Shown one piece after another: positions 7,942-15,936 of a stretch of DNA of 19,834 bases. Position 1 is the stretch's first letter; each line of letters starts with the position of its first letter. The translations under genes were made by a program, and so were the position numbers. This DNA is from Pseudomonadota bacterium (lineage in GTDB: Bacteria > Pseudomonadota > Gammaproteobacteria > Steroidobacterales > Steroidobacteraceae). Under the pieces are notes generated by a model. It did not search any database. It was not told the DNA's origin and worked only from the letters and a program-made list of their open reading frames with translations. Location: the NCBI GenBank assembly GCA_016713725.1, contig JADJOO010000038.1, positions 1 to 19,834 of the forward strand, in the 5' to 3' direction.

Positions 7942-9145
7942 CTAGCCCGCTTGCGCGACGGGCTCATGCGCGAGCCAGGACATCCACGCCGCACCAAGTG
8001 CAGTCACGATCGCGGCCGTGGTGAACGCCGCGCTCGAACCGAAGCGCTCCCAGATCGCGCCGAAGAGCACGGCACCCGGCAGCACCAGCAGGCCGCTCGC
8101 CAGGTGGTACAGGCCATAGGCCGTGCCACGCTCGTGTGCCGAGGCGTGATCGCCGATGACCGAGCGCTCGGCTGGTTCGGTCACGGCCAGCGTCGCGGCG
8201 TAAGCAATGAACAGCAGCCACACTTGCCAGGCTGGTGGCGCGGGCAGTGCCGCCAGCAACAGCAACACCAGGACACGCAGTGTCCAGCCGCCCAGCAGCA
8301 CGGGTATGCGACCGAGACGATCCGACACGATCCCTGCCGGCATCGCGATCGCCATCTTGGCGAGACTTGCGGCGGCCCAGACCAGGGGGCACCCAGTGCA
8401 CCGCGAGCCCGGCACTGATTGCCCACAACACGACAAAGGCTTCCGGCACGGCTGCGAGCGCGAGCCAGCCCGCGGCCAGGATCATCGCGCGCAGCCTGCC
8501 GTGCAACGAGCGCCAGGAGAACGACGCGCGTGGCGATGTGACGAATGGCTGCCCTCGCGGCAGGCCGAACGTGAGCAACAACAGCACGAGCAGTCCGGGC
8601 ACGACCGATGCGAGGAAAACGTGCTTGAGGTCGACCTGCACCGACAGCAGGCCGAACGCGATCAACGGGCCGATGACGGCACCCGCGTGATCCATCGAGC
8701 GGTGAAAGCCGAAAGCACGGCCGCGATCCGCTGCGTGCGTGGCTCCTGCGATCAATGCGTCCCTGGGCGCGGTGCGGAATCCTTTGCCGACGCGGTCGAG
8801 AAACCGCAACAGCAGCACGGAACTCCATGCCGCCGCCAGCCCGATCAGGGGGCGCGTCGCGTTCGACAAGCCATAGCCAGCGACCACCAGCGATTTCGCG
8901 TCCACGCCACGATCCGCGAGCCGGCCCGCGACGAGTTTCAGCACGCTCGAGGTGGCTTCGGCCAGGCCCTCGACCAGGCCGACGATTGCCGGTCCGGCGC
9001 CGAGCGTTGCCGTCAGAAAGATCGGCAGCAGCGGCGTAATCATTTCGCTCGAAGCGTCATTCAGCAGCGAAACCAGCCCCAGCACGACCACTGTGCGGGG
9101 CAGCGCCGCCGATTTCGGCAAGGCGAATAAACGCCGCAAGAGCAT
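7942..9145 (-). CDS. MFS transporter (one apparent frame break)
   Basis: A 400-residue integral membrane protein of the major facilitator superfamily. The N-terminal half shows LLNDASSEMITPLLPIFL, the loop GRLADRG between helices 2 and 3, and RFLDRVGKGFRTAPRDALIA; the C-terminal half has the matching GIVSDRLGR loop and several hydrophobic helices. The two halves are in different frames. A G5 run at 8385-8389 (C5 in the gene) has one base too many; with four, the join reads HWVPLVWAAASLAK. The start is ATG 9145, 4 bases after the restored toxin stop. The substrate cannot be read from the sequence. Family members with this signature are usually annotated as drug or metabolite efflux proteins, without firm function. 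Confidence 0.85.
7944..7964. terminator. Weak hairpin at the convergent end of the his operon
   Basis: AGCCCG (7944-7949) can pair with CGGGCT (7959-7964) around a 9-base loop, between and just inside the two convergent stop codons. There is no T-run on either side, so intrinsic termination is doubtful; it may simply be GC-rich coding sequence. Confidence 0.2.
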
Positions 9146-9149
9146 CGCT

Positions 9150-9513
9150 TCAGTTAGACAGGGAAACGATCTGGGTCAGCGGGATGCATGCTTGATCAAA
9201 GGCACTCTCTGAGACTGGCTGCCACGGGGGAGGCTTGGCGTGCCGCGCGCCAGTCGAACGACTTGGGCTGGTGCGCGAGAATATAACTGACGATACCTCG
9301 CGGGCCCTCGAACCTGATCGCGAATGGGTTGGTCGCGTTGTATGCAGCCGTGGTCATGGGGAGTCCGATCACAATGCCGGTCCGCGCGTTGAACTCCCGC
9401 GGCGACAGCACCAGCAACGGATGCACGTCGCGCATCTCGCGACCCGCCTGGGGGTTGCAGTCGATCCAGACCACGTCCCGGCGCTCAGGTGCCCATCCGG
9501 GGCGGCGCGCCAT
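9150..9513 (-). CDS. mazF: MazF/PemK-type endoribonuclease toxin (frame break near the end)
   Basis: A type II toxin that in the family cleaves mRNA at short motifs. Visible are RRDVVWIDCNPQAGREM, HPLLVLSP, and YILAHQPKSFDW, all characteristic of MazF/ChpB. As given, the frame leaves homology after DWRA and stops at 9196. Shifting it by one base (one extra base, or two missing, near 9240) restores a tail beginning HAKPPPWQPVSESAFDQA and ending at TGA 9150, for 120 residues, the usual size. Its ATG overlaps the antitoxin stop by one base, and the MFS start follows the restored stop by 4 bases. Confidence 0.85.
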
Positions 9514-9767
9514 TAGAGGATCTCGCGGCCAATCGGTATCGTCGGCATGGCTTCCCCACCATGAAGTTCGACGTCGAACGCAGCGAGCTTCTGCGCAAGC
9601 GTGGTCTGCGGCGCGCCTTTCGGTCGCACGTGGATACCGTCGTCGCCGACCGTGAGCTCTACGGGCTGCCCGGCGCGAATTCTGGCGGAGCGAGCGATGC
9701 TCGCCGGGATTCGAACTGCGAGGCTGTTGCCCCACAACTGCACTGTTGATTCGGGTGGCTTGGCCAT
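9513..9767 (-). CDS. mazE: MazE-type (AbrB/SpoVT fold) antitoxin
   Basis: An 84-residue antitoxin. The N-terminal swapped-hairpin DNA-binding domain is clear in TVQLWGNSLAVRIPASIA (about 8-25), followed by VELTVGDDGIHVRP; the C-terminal part would bind and neutralise the toxin. The start ATG at 9767 is preceded by GGAGG with 7-base spacing on the minus strand. The stop TAA shares its last A with the toxin ATG. In such pairs antitoxin and complex repress their own promoter; a palindrome just upstream fits this. Confidence 0.9.
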   Translation of the reverse strand: MAKPPESTVQLWGNSLAVRIPASIARSARIRAGQPVELTVGDDGIHVRPKGAPQTTLAQKLAAFDVELHGGEAMPTIPIGREIL

Positions 9768-9781
9768 GCGCTTGCCTCCAA

Positions 9782-9799
9782 TGTAGACACAAGTATACA
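9782..9799 (-). promoter_or_regulatory. Candidate autoregulatory operator of the toxin-antitoxin pair
   Basis: TGTAGAC (9782-9788) and GTATACA (9793-9799) form an inverted repeat with one mismatched pair and a 4-base spacer, 15 bases upstream of the antitoxin start. On the minus strand TATACT (9797-9792) could serve as -10; I see no good -35. AT-rich palindromes over the promoter are normal for MazE-type operators. Confidence 0.45.
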
Positions 9800-9858
9800 C
9801 GTCACGCGAATCAATGGAACAGCTCTGCGCCAACTCCTTCGCTTCGACGAAGTGAGTG

Positions 9859-9871
9859 GAGGCGGCGCCTC
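9859..9871 (-). terminator. Small GC hairpin after the dehalogenase-like gene
   Basis: GAGGC (9859-9863) and GCCTC (9867-9871) with a 3-base loop lie immediately after the stop codon of the upstream minus-strand gene. No T-run follows, so this is at best a weak terminator of the lysine-gene unit. Confidence 0.2.
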
Positions 9872-10576
9872 TCAGCGTGCAACCCACCCGCCGCACACCG
9901 GAAAGACCTGTCCGACGAAACAGTCGGCAGCAGTGCTGCACAGATACGCGGCGAACAACGCGTCTTCCCTCGCCCCCACCAGGCGTCCCAACGGGACTTC
10001 ACGCTGCAGGCGATCCTGAAACGCCGGCAGGGCCTGTACCTCCGGTGGAAAATACGTCGGGTTCTCGACGAAGTTCTGCGCAATCGCGTTGACCTGGATG
10101 TTGTGCGGCGCCAGTTCGACGCCGACGGCCTGGACGTAGGCCAGCTGGGCTCCGCGAGCCGCGCTGTACGTCGATGCGCGCTTCATGCCGCGCAGCGCCG
10201 CAGCACTTCCGATCAACAGGATCTTGCCCGACCGCCGCTCGATCATCTGCGGCAGCACCGCCCGGACCAGCCGCGGCAGCGGGTCGACCAGATGACGAAA
10301 AACCGCCTGCCATTCGGCCTCGTCCACGTCACTGGCACGCGTCGACGGGGCGGCAAACGCCAGGTTCGCCACCAGGACGTCCACTCGCCCCGCCCTTTCG
10401 ACGATTGCGGCAGGGGCGCCCGGATCGATCAATGAAGAATCGTCGGCAACGACGTCGGCGCCCGCTTCGGCCAGCACCGAACACAACATCGGGCCCATGA
10501 ACTCACTGGCCTGTGTCACCAGCACGCGCCTGCCGCGGAGGCTGACGATTCCCGTGGCCATGTCAGCACTGCTCAC
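9872..10576 (-). CDS. Halohydrin dehalogenase-like SDR protein
   Basis: A 234-residue short-chain dehydrogenase/reductase fold protein without the usual cofactor motif. In place of TGxxxGxG it has T21-QASE-F26-M-G28, the T-x4-F-x-G motif of halohydrin dehalogenases. The catalytic triad is Ser124-x12-Tyr137-x3-Arg141, with Arg where ordinary SDRs have Lys. The segment NIQVNAIAQNFVENPTYFPP (about 159-178) resembles the halide-pocket region of that family, and GQVFPVCGG near the end is typical. Characterised members turn vicinal haloalcohols into epoxides, reversibly, without NAD(P). The start GTG 10576 has AGGAGG 6 bases upstream; ATG 10561 is an alternative. It lies 15 bases after the dCTPase-like gene. 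The frame is unbroken. Assignment rests on motifs; activity is inference. Confidence 0.8.
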   Translation of the reverse strand: MSSADMATGIVSLRGRRVLVTQASEFMGPMLCSVLAEAGADVVADDSSLIDPGAPAAIVERAGRVDVLVANLAFAAPSTRASDVDEAEWQAVFRHLVDPLPRLVRAVLPQMIERRSGKILLIGSAAALRGMKRASTYSAARGAQLAYVQAVGVELAPHNIQVNAIAQNFVENPTYFPPEVQALPAFQDRLQREVPLGRLVGAREDALFAAYLCSTAADCFVGQVFPVCGGWVAR

Positions 10577-10591
10577 GAGCGGCCTCCTGCT

Positions 10592-10960
10592 TCATGCCGG
10601 GTCGTCGTACTTGCGCGAGCTGCCGCGAAACCGGTCGACCGGGTACTTGACCGCGTTCAGGCCGATCTTGCGCACCGCGGCGGCATTGAGGTCGATATCG
10701 AGCTTGTCCGCCAGTCGGACCAGGTAGAGCAGCACGTCGGCCATCTCGAGCGCCACCGCGTCCTTGACGTCGGCAGGCAGATTCGCGCTCTGTTGCTCCG
10801 AGAGCCACTGGAAGTGCTCGAGCAATTCCCCCACTTCTCCGGCAAGCGCCATCGCGAGGTTCTTCGGCGCGTGGAACTGATCCCAGTGACGCTCGCGCGC
10901 GAATTCGGCGAGCCGCGCAGCCAGTTCGTCGAGCGAGGGCTGGTCGCGCCGTTGGGTCAT
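10592..10960 (-). CDS. MazG-like nucleotide pyrophosphohydrolase, dCTPase type
   Basis: A 122-residue all-alpha NTP pyrophosphatase. The metal-binding pattern is Glu42-x2-Glu45 (GEVGEL) and Glu72-x2-Asp75 (EMAD), with HWDQFHAPKNL before it and SSRKYDD at the end, a layout close to the RS21-C6/DCTPP1 group that hydrolyses dCTP and modified deoxycytidine triphosphates. It would serve nucleotide-pool cleaning in the cytosol. It starts 9 bases after the asd stop and is followed by the dehalogenase-like gene, so all are probably on one transcript. The precise substrate is inference from similarity. Confidence 0.88.
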   Translation of the reverse strand: MTQRRDQPSLDELAARLAEFARERHWDQFHAPKNLAMALAGEVGELLEHFQWLSEQQSANLPADVKDAVALEMADVLLYLVRLADKLDIDLNAAAVRKIGLNAVKYPVDRFRGSSRKYDDPA

Positions 10961-10969
10961 GAACGCCGC

Positions 10970-12094
10970 TCAGCCCCGCTGCCGCTCGGCGAGGATGCGC
11001 AGCATGCGGCGGATCGGCTCGGCCGCGCCCCACAGCAGCTGGTCGCCGACGGTGAAAGCCGTGAGGTATTCGCCGCCCATGCTTAACTTGCGCACGCGAC
11101 CGATCGGAATGTCGAGCGTACCGCTGACCGCAGCCGGAGTCAGGCCGGCAATCGAAGCCTCGCGCGTGTTCGGAACGAGCCGGACCCAGTCGTTGCCGCC
11201 GGCGATCAGCCGTTCGATCTCGGCGAGCGGCAGGTCACGCCTCAACTTGAGGGTCATCGCCTGGCTGTGGCAACGCATTGCGCCGACACGCACGCAGATG
11301 CCTTCGACTGGAATCGCAGCGCCGTCCGCGCGGCCCAGGATCTTGTTGGTCTCCGCGCCGCCCTTCCATTCCTCGCGACTGACGCCGTTGCCCATGTCCT
11401 TGTCGATCCACGGAATCAGGCTGCCCGCCAGCGCCGCGCCGAAGTTCGCCTGCGGCAGTTCCGGCGAACGCAACTGGGCCGTAACCACTCGGTCGATCTC
11501 CAGGATCGCACTCGCCGGATCCTCGAGCAGCGACGATGCGGCCGCGTGCACGCTTCCCATCTGTTCCACGAGTTCACGCATGTTCTGCGCACCCGCACCC
11601 GAAGCCGCCTGGTAGGTCATCGACGTGATCCACTCGATGAGATCCGCGCGGAACAGACCGCCGAGGGCCATCATCATCAGCGACACGGTGCAGTTGCCGC
11701 CGACGTAGTCCCGCACGCCGGCCGCAAGCGCTGTGTCGATGACGTTGCGATTGACGGGGTCGAGGATGATGACGGCATCGTCCTTCATGCGCAGCGCGGA
11801 CGCCGCGTCGATCCAATAACCCTTCCAGCCGGCGGCACGCAGCCTCGGATGGACGTCATTCGTGTAATCGCCGCCCTGGCAGGTCACGACCACGTCGCAC
11901 TGCGCGAGCGCCTCGAGGTCGCTGGCGTTTCGCAGCAGCCCGGACGGACGGCCGTTGATCACGGGGCCCGCGCCGCCCGCCTGCGACGTGCTGCAAAAGA
12001 CCGGGTCCACGTGGCCGAGATCACGCTCGACCGCCATGCGCTGCATGAGCACCGAACCCACCATGCCGCGCCAGCCAACGATTGCAGTCTTCAC
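10970..12094 (-). CDS. asd: Aspartate-semialdehyde dehydrogenase
   Basis: Asd reduces aspartyl phosphate to aspartate semialdehyde with NADPH, the branch point toward lysine, diaminopimelate, threonine and methionine. The 374-residue protein begins with the nucleotide-binding VGWRGMVGSVLMQRM, has the catalytic cysteine in GGNCTVSLMM and the active-site histidine in RVGAMRCHSQA; the long form matches the Gram-negative E. coli-like class. The start is GTG 12094 with GGAG 7 bases upstream. It follows lysAC by 28 bases, so two consecutive enzymes of the aspartate pathway are co-transcribed. Confidence 0.96.
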   Translation of the reverse strand: MKTAIVGWRGMVGSVLMQRMAVERDLGHVDPVFCSTSQAGGAGPVINGRPSGLLRNASDLEALAQCDVVVTCQGGDYTNDVHPRLRAAGWKGYWIDAASALRMKDDAVIILDPVNRNVIDTALAAGVRDYVGGNCTVSLMMMALGGLFRADLIEWITSMTYQAASGAGAQNMRELVEQMGSVHAAASSLLEDPASAILEIDRVVTAQLRSPELPQANFGAALAGSLIPWIDKDMGNGVSREEWKGGAETNKILGRADGAAIPVEGICVRVGAMRCHSQAMTLKLRRDLPLAEIERLIAGGNDWVRLVPNTREASIAGLTPAAVSGTLDIPIGRVRKLSMGGEYLTAFTVGDQLLWGAAEPIRRMLRILAERQRG

Positions 12095-12122
12095 ACGCTC
12101 ACTCCGGCCAGGTTCGGCCCGC

Positions 12123-14708
12123 TCAGACGATCACTTCACACGCGGGCTCGCGCAGGTTGTAGTTCGAGCTCATCGCGTGGCCGTAGGCGCCTGTGTTGGC
12201 AATCAGCAGGACGTCGCCTTCCTGCGTGGCAGGCAGCAGCCGCTCGTGCCCGAGGTAGTCGGCGGACTCGCAGATCGGACCCACGATGTTGTAGACCTCG
12301 GTGCCCGGTTCGCCGAAGCGCGTGAGGTTGATGATGTCGTGATGCGCGCCGTAGAGCGCGGGGCGGATCAGCGAGTTCATGCCGGTCGACACACCGACGT
12401 ACTGCACCGCGCCCTTGCCCTTCAGTTGCGTCACTTCGACGACCAGCACGCCCCCTTGTGCCACGAGGAACCGTCCCGGTTCAAGCCAGAGGCCGACCTG
12501 CGGCCACCTGGCACGGATGTCGTCGATGACTCCCTGCAGCGCAGCGAGGTCCACCGGCACCTGCCCCGGCTTCTCGGGCACGCCGAGCCCGCCTCCGAGG
12601 TCGATGGCCCGTGCGTGCGGAAAGCGCTGGGCGAGGCCGCCGAGCATGTGGCCCACTTCCTTCCAGTTGCGCACGTCGAACACGCCGCTGCCGGTGTGCG
12701 CATGCAACGCCACGACGCGCGCACCCACCAGGTTCACGAGGCGCTCGACCTCGTCCATCTCGAAGAGCGGCACGCCGAACTTGGAATGCACGCCCGCGGT
12801 GCGCACGTGATCGTGGTGGCCACGACCGAAACCGGTGTCGATGCGGATCAGCACGTCGCGGTCACGGAACAGCTCGCCCCATTCACGCAGCGCGTAGAGG
12901 TTGTCGATCGTCAGGTTGACGCCCTGCTCGAGCGCCCACTCGTATTCGCTGCGCGGGGCGAAATTCGGCGTGAACAGGATGCGGGACGGATCGATTCCCG
13001 GCACGACTTTCATTACGTGTTCGCATTCGCCGCGCGAGACGCATTCGAAGGACAGCCCGAGCCCCGCAAAAATCCTGAGCAGCTCAGGGTGCGGGTTCGC
13101 CTTCATCGCGTAGAAGATGCGATCGACGCCGCGGATCGCGAGCAGTTGTCTCGCGGCAAGCTCCGACGAGGCCCGGTGGTAGACGTAAGCGCTGCCCTGC
13201 TCATGGGCAATGCGCTGCAGTTCGTCGCGGTGGTCCTGCCACCACGGCGGCCCGCCTGCCGGAATTACCGGACCGAGGCCGTGGATCTGCTCCCACGTCG
13301 GGCCCAGCACGTGATCGGACGGTGCGTTCCAGACGATGACGTCGTGCAGGCGCCGCACGAGGCGGTCCCCCTGCTCTTCGTCCACGACGAACGTGATGTT
13401 GAGGTCGTTGGCGGCCTGCGTGACCAGGTAGATGCGTTGTTCCTCGAACAGCTCGAGTGCATCGCCCAGGCGGTGCAGCGTCGCGCGAATGCTGCGCCCC
13501 ACCAGGCTCACCGCAGCGCACGGGCCGATGACCTCGACTCGGCAGAGCTTCGCGAGCGCGGTGACCAATGTCTCCAGTGCGCGGTTGTCGAGCGTGTTGG
13601 CCGCGGGATCGAGCGAGACGGTCACGCTGGTCTCGGATGTCGACACGAGGTCGATCGAAAGACCATGGTCCTTGAACACGGCAAAGGCATCGGCCAGGAA
13701 ACCCACCTGGTGCCACATGCCCAGCGTCTCGAGCGAAAGCAGCGTGATGCCTTTCTTGATGCAGACGGCCTTCACGCGCGCGCCGCCGTCGCCGCCCGTC
13801 GCGGTGACGACCGTGCCTTCGAGCTCGGGCTGCTGCGTGGCGTGCACGGTCAGCGGGATTGCGTACTGCTTCACCGGCAGGATGCAGCGCGGGTGCAGGA
13901 CCTTGGCGCCGCTGCTGGCGATTTCCTGTGCCTCGTCGTAATCGAGCGACTTGAGCAGCCGCGCGTTCGACACCGACTTGGGATTCGACGTGAACATGCC
14001 GGGCACGTCGGTCCAGATCTCGAGGCGACGCGCGCCGAGCTTGGCGGCGAAATAGCTGCCCGAGGTGTCGGAGCCGCCGCGACCGAGCAGCACGGTGTCG
14101 CCGTGCGCGTCGCTGGCGATGAAGCCTTGCGTGATCAGCGCCTTGCCGCCTGATGCGAGCCGCTGCTGAAATGCGGTGTCGGGTTCGAAGTTGCAGGTCG
14201 CCGACAGGTAATTGGCGCGCTCGGTGGCGCCGGGCCGTACTTCGGCATGCAGCAGCGTGCGGGCGTCGAGCCACTGCACGTCGATGCCTTCGGCCTGCAG
14301 GAACGCGGCACCGATCCGCGTTGCCATCAATTCGCCATTGGCCATCACGCGCGCGCAGGCGGTCACTGACCTCGCCGATCAGGTGGATGCCTTCGGCGCT
14401 GCGGGCAGGTCGGTGAAATGGCGGTCGAACTCGGCGTCGATGTGGATACCAAGATCGCGCGCGAGGTCGAGGTGCCGTCGCTCGATCTGATCCATGACCG
14501 GTTCCCACTCACCGGTCAGCGCCTTTGCCAGCAGTTGCTCGAGCCGGTCCGTGATGCCGGACAGCGCGGAGTGCACGATGACGGGGTGCAGGCCTTCGAC
14601 CAGCCGCGCCTTGACGACGCCGGCGACATTCTTCCAGTTACTGACGCTCGAAACGCTGGTGCCGCCAAACTTCAGGACGACCCAGTTCGATTCGGTATGG
14701 CTGGTCAT
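12123..14708 (-). CDS. lysAC: Bifunctional aspartate kinase / diaminopimelate decarboxylase (two apparent frame breaks)
   Basis: One protein holds the first and last enzymes of lysine synthesis. The N-terminal aspartokinase shows VVLKFGGTSVS, GRGGSDTSGSYFAAKLGA, WTDVPGMFTSNP, and an ACT region with STSETSVTVSL. The C-terminal PLP decarboxylase (from about residue 460) shows YAMKAN with the PLP lysine, HAHTGSG, EPGRFLV and the CESAD motif. Between 14349 and 14410 the frame is lost and regained: the conserved link RSAEGIHLIGEVSDRLRAR is in another frame, suggesting a missing C near 14406 and an extra base (or lost GC unit) near 14352. Corrected length is about 861 residues, the size of Xanthomonas LysAC. 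Lysine feedback through the ACT region is likely by family. Confidence 0.94.
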
Positions 14709-14744
14709 TGTCAGGAGCCGCGGGTCGGAGCCGAGCCGGAGGGG

Positions 14745-14954
14745 CTACTTGTCTTCGTAGAAATCCTTGAGTTCTTTCTGCAGGCGTTTCTCTGCAAGCA
14801 CGTCTTCGAGCTTGCTCCAGGCCGCCTTGCCTTTCTTCACGGCAGCCGCCTGCTTGCGCCGGTCCACCCTGTCGATGAACCGGTCGTAATTCTCTTCCTC
14901 AGCTCCAGCTACAAACTCTTCGTCCAAGTCGAAGTGTTCCTCGTCTCGTTCCAT
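14745..14954 (-). CDS. Small charged protein, PA3496-like
   Basis: A 69-residue soluble protein with an acidic N-terminal half (DEEHFDLDEEF) and a basic, helical C-terminal half (KLEDVLAEKRLQKELKDFYEDK). The last stretch resembles the small PA3496-type proteins of Pseudomonas and relatives, whose role is poorly known. It starts at ATG 14954 with AGGG 7 bases before it and is the first gene after the promoter at 15025-15052, 36 bases ahead of lysAC. The family assignment is tentative. Confidence 0.65.
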   Translation of the reverse strand: MERDEEHFDLDEEFVAGAEEENYDRFIDRVDRRKQAAAVKKGKAAWSKLEDVLAEKRLQKELKDFYEDK

Positions 14955-14993
14955 TGCGCGGCCCTGAGAGAAATTCCTGATATATCAACGCGC

Positions 14994-15013
14994 TGCCCAC
15001 TTCAGTGTGGGCA
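14994..15013 (-). other. Hairpin in the 5' leader of the lysAC unit
   Basis: TGCCCAC (14994-15000) and GTGGGCA (15007-15013) form a perfect 7-bp stem with a 6-base loop. From the promoter upstream, RNA would start near 15018, putting this hairpin at the 5' end of the leader. There is no T-run and the leader (about 65 nt) is far too short for a lysine riboswitch. A role in mRNA stability is possible. Confidence 0.5.
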
Positions 15014-15024
15014 CAAGGCTGCGA

Positions 15025-15060
15025 ACTATACACGGATCGGTTTGCTTCTCAACCGATTCG
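15025..15060 (-). promoter_or_regulatory. Sigma70-type promoter with overlapping palindrome, lysAC unit
   Basis: On the minus strand TTGAGA (15052-15047), 16 bases, TATAGT (15030-15025) is a strong match to consensus. An inverted repeat with arms 15033-15042 and 15051-15060 (perfect over 7 bases, ATCGGTT/AACCGAT, one mismatch over 10) covers the -35 and part of the spacer, where a repressor would block polymerase. The protein that might bind it is unknown. Confidence 0.65.
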
Positions 15061-15076
15061 TTTTGCGGTGCAATGA

Positions 15077-15907
15077 CTAGGCGCGGCGCGGCGAGACGAG
15101 GATCGGGGCACCCCGACCGAGACCTAGGCCCTTGGCGGCACTCTTTTCGGCTCTCGCCACCTCCAGCACCCCGAACGAATTGATCAGGGCGACGTATTCG
15201 CCTGGCCGGACGTCGGAATAGGTTCGCCGGAGCAGGATTTCCTGACCGCCGGCCCGGACCACCGGTGTCGCCACCTGGGCGACGAGCGGGGCGTCCAGGT
15301 TGGTCAACAGGTTGCCGAAGTGGTCCACCGTCACGACCACCCCGCTCAGCTGCCCGCCAGCCAGGACGGGTTCGTCCAGCCAGCCCGGCACGAGCTCCCG
15401 CACCACCGGTCCCAGGGCTTCGGGGCGCAGCCGGCCGGCGGCCAGCTCCGCCGCCACGGGTGCAAAGATGTCGCGTCCGTGGAAGGTCGCGCTCGGCCGG
15501 TGGATTTCCAACTCGCGCAGGACGCCGTCGTCGAACCGCCGCAGGATGGGGGTAGAGACCAGTCGCTCGAGCACGCCGGCCAGGAGGCCGTTGTCGGGCG
15601 CCAGGAACAGCTGGCCCTCGGCTTCGACCACGGCAATGTCGCGCGAGCTGCCGACGCCAGGATCCACGACGGCCACGTGCACCGTGCCCGGCGGGAAGTA
15701 CGCGAACGAGCGCCCGAGCCAGAAGCCGGCCTCGGCGGGCCAGTGGACCAGGACCTCGTGCGTCAGGTCGACGAGCCGGGCCGCGGGAAACCGACGCAGC
15801 ACCTGCCCCTTCATCACGCCAACAAAAGGGTCCTTGTGGCCGAAATCCGTCGTCAGCGTGATGACGCCGGACGGCTGGAACGCTGCGGATGGCGCGGCAC
15901 TGGGCAT
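15077..15907 (-). CDS. SAM hydroxide adenosyltransferase (DUF62 family)
   Basis: A 276-residue member of the SAM-dependent halogenase/hydrolase fold (former DUF62). The family enzyme uses a water-derived hydroxide to split S-adenosylmethionine into adenosine and methionine. Conserved pieces are ITLTTDFGHKDPFVG with the SAM-binding Asp, VVDPGVGSSR, APDNGLL, FHGRDIFAPVAA, VDHFGNLLTN, and INSFGVLEVARAEKSAA. The frame is intact. It starts at ATG 15907, 29 bases from the divergent phosphatase start. The physiological role is unsettled. It is not a fluorinase on present evidence, since those lie in a distinct branch with extra loop features I do not see. Confidence 0.9.
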   Translation of the reverse strand: MPSAAPSAAFQPSGVITLTTDFGHKDPFVGVMKGQVLRRFPAARLVDLTHEVLVHWPAEAGFWLGRSFAYFPPGTVHVAVVDPGVGSSRDIAVVEAEGQLFLAPDNGLLAGVLERLVSTPILRRFDDGVLRELEIHRPSATFHGRDIFAPVAAELAAGRLRPEALGPVVRELVPGWLDEPVLAGGQLSGVVVTVDHFGNLLTNLDAPLVAQVATPVVRAGGQEILLRRTYSDVRPGEYVALINSFGVLEVARAEKSAAKGLGLGRGAPILVSPRRA

Positions 15908-15936
15908 GAGGTCTTCCGGGCTAAACTGGGAGGCTT

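Noticed and set aside
10592..10960. MazG as part of the mazEF module
   Set aside because: It is of the small dCTPase type, not full MazG, and belongs to the asd/lysAC unit, separated from mazEF by the dehalogenase-like gene.
11955..14153. A 732-residue plus-strand open frame opposite lysAC
   Set aside because: It is the antisense shadow of the high-GC LysA/LysC coding sequence; the minus strand carries all the family motifs.
14955..15076. A lysine riboswitch upstream of lysAC
   Set aside because: The leader from the promoter is about 65 nt and lacks the lysine-box core; only a simple hairpin is present.
15077..15907. A fluorinase or chlorinase supplying halogenated substrate to the dehalogenase-like protein
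   Set aside because: The sequence fits the common SAM hydroxide adenosyltransferase group and I see no halogenase-specific insert; linking the two would be speculation.
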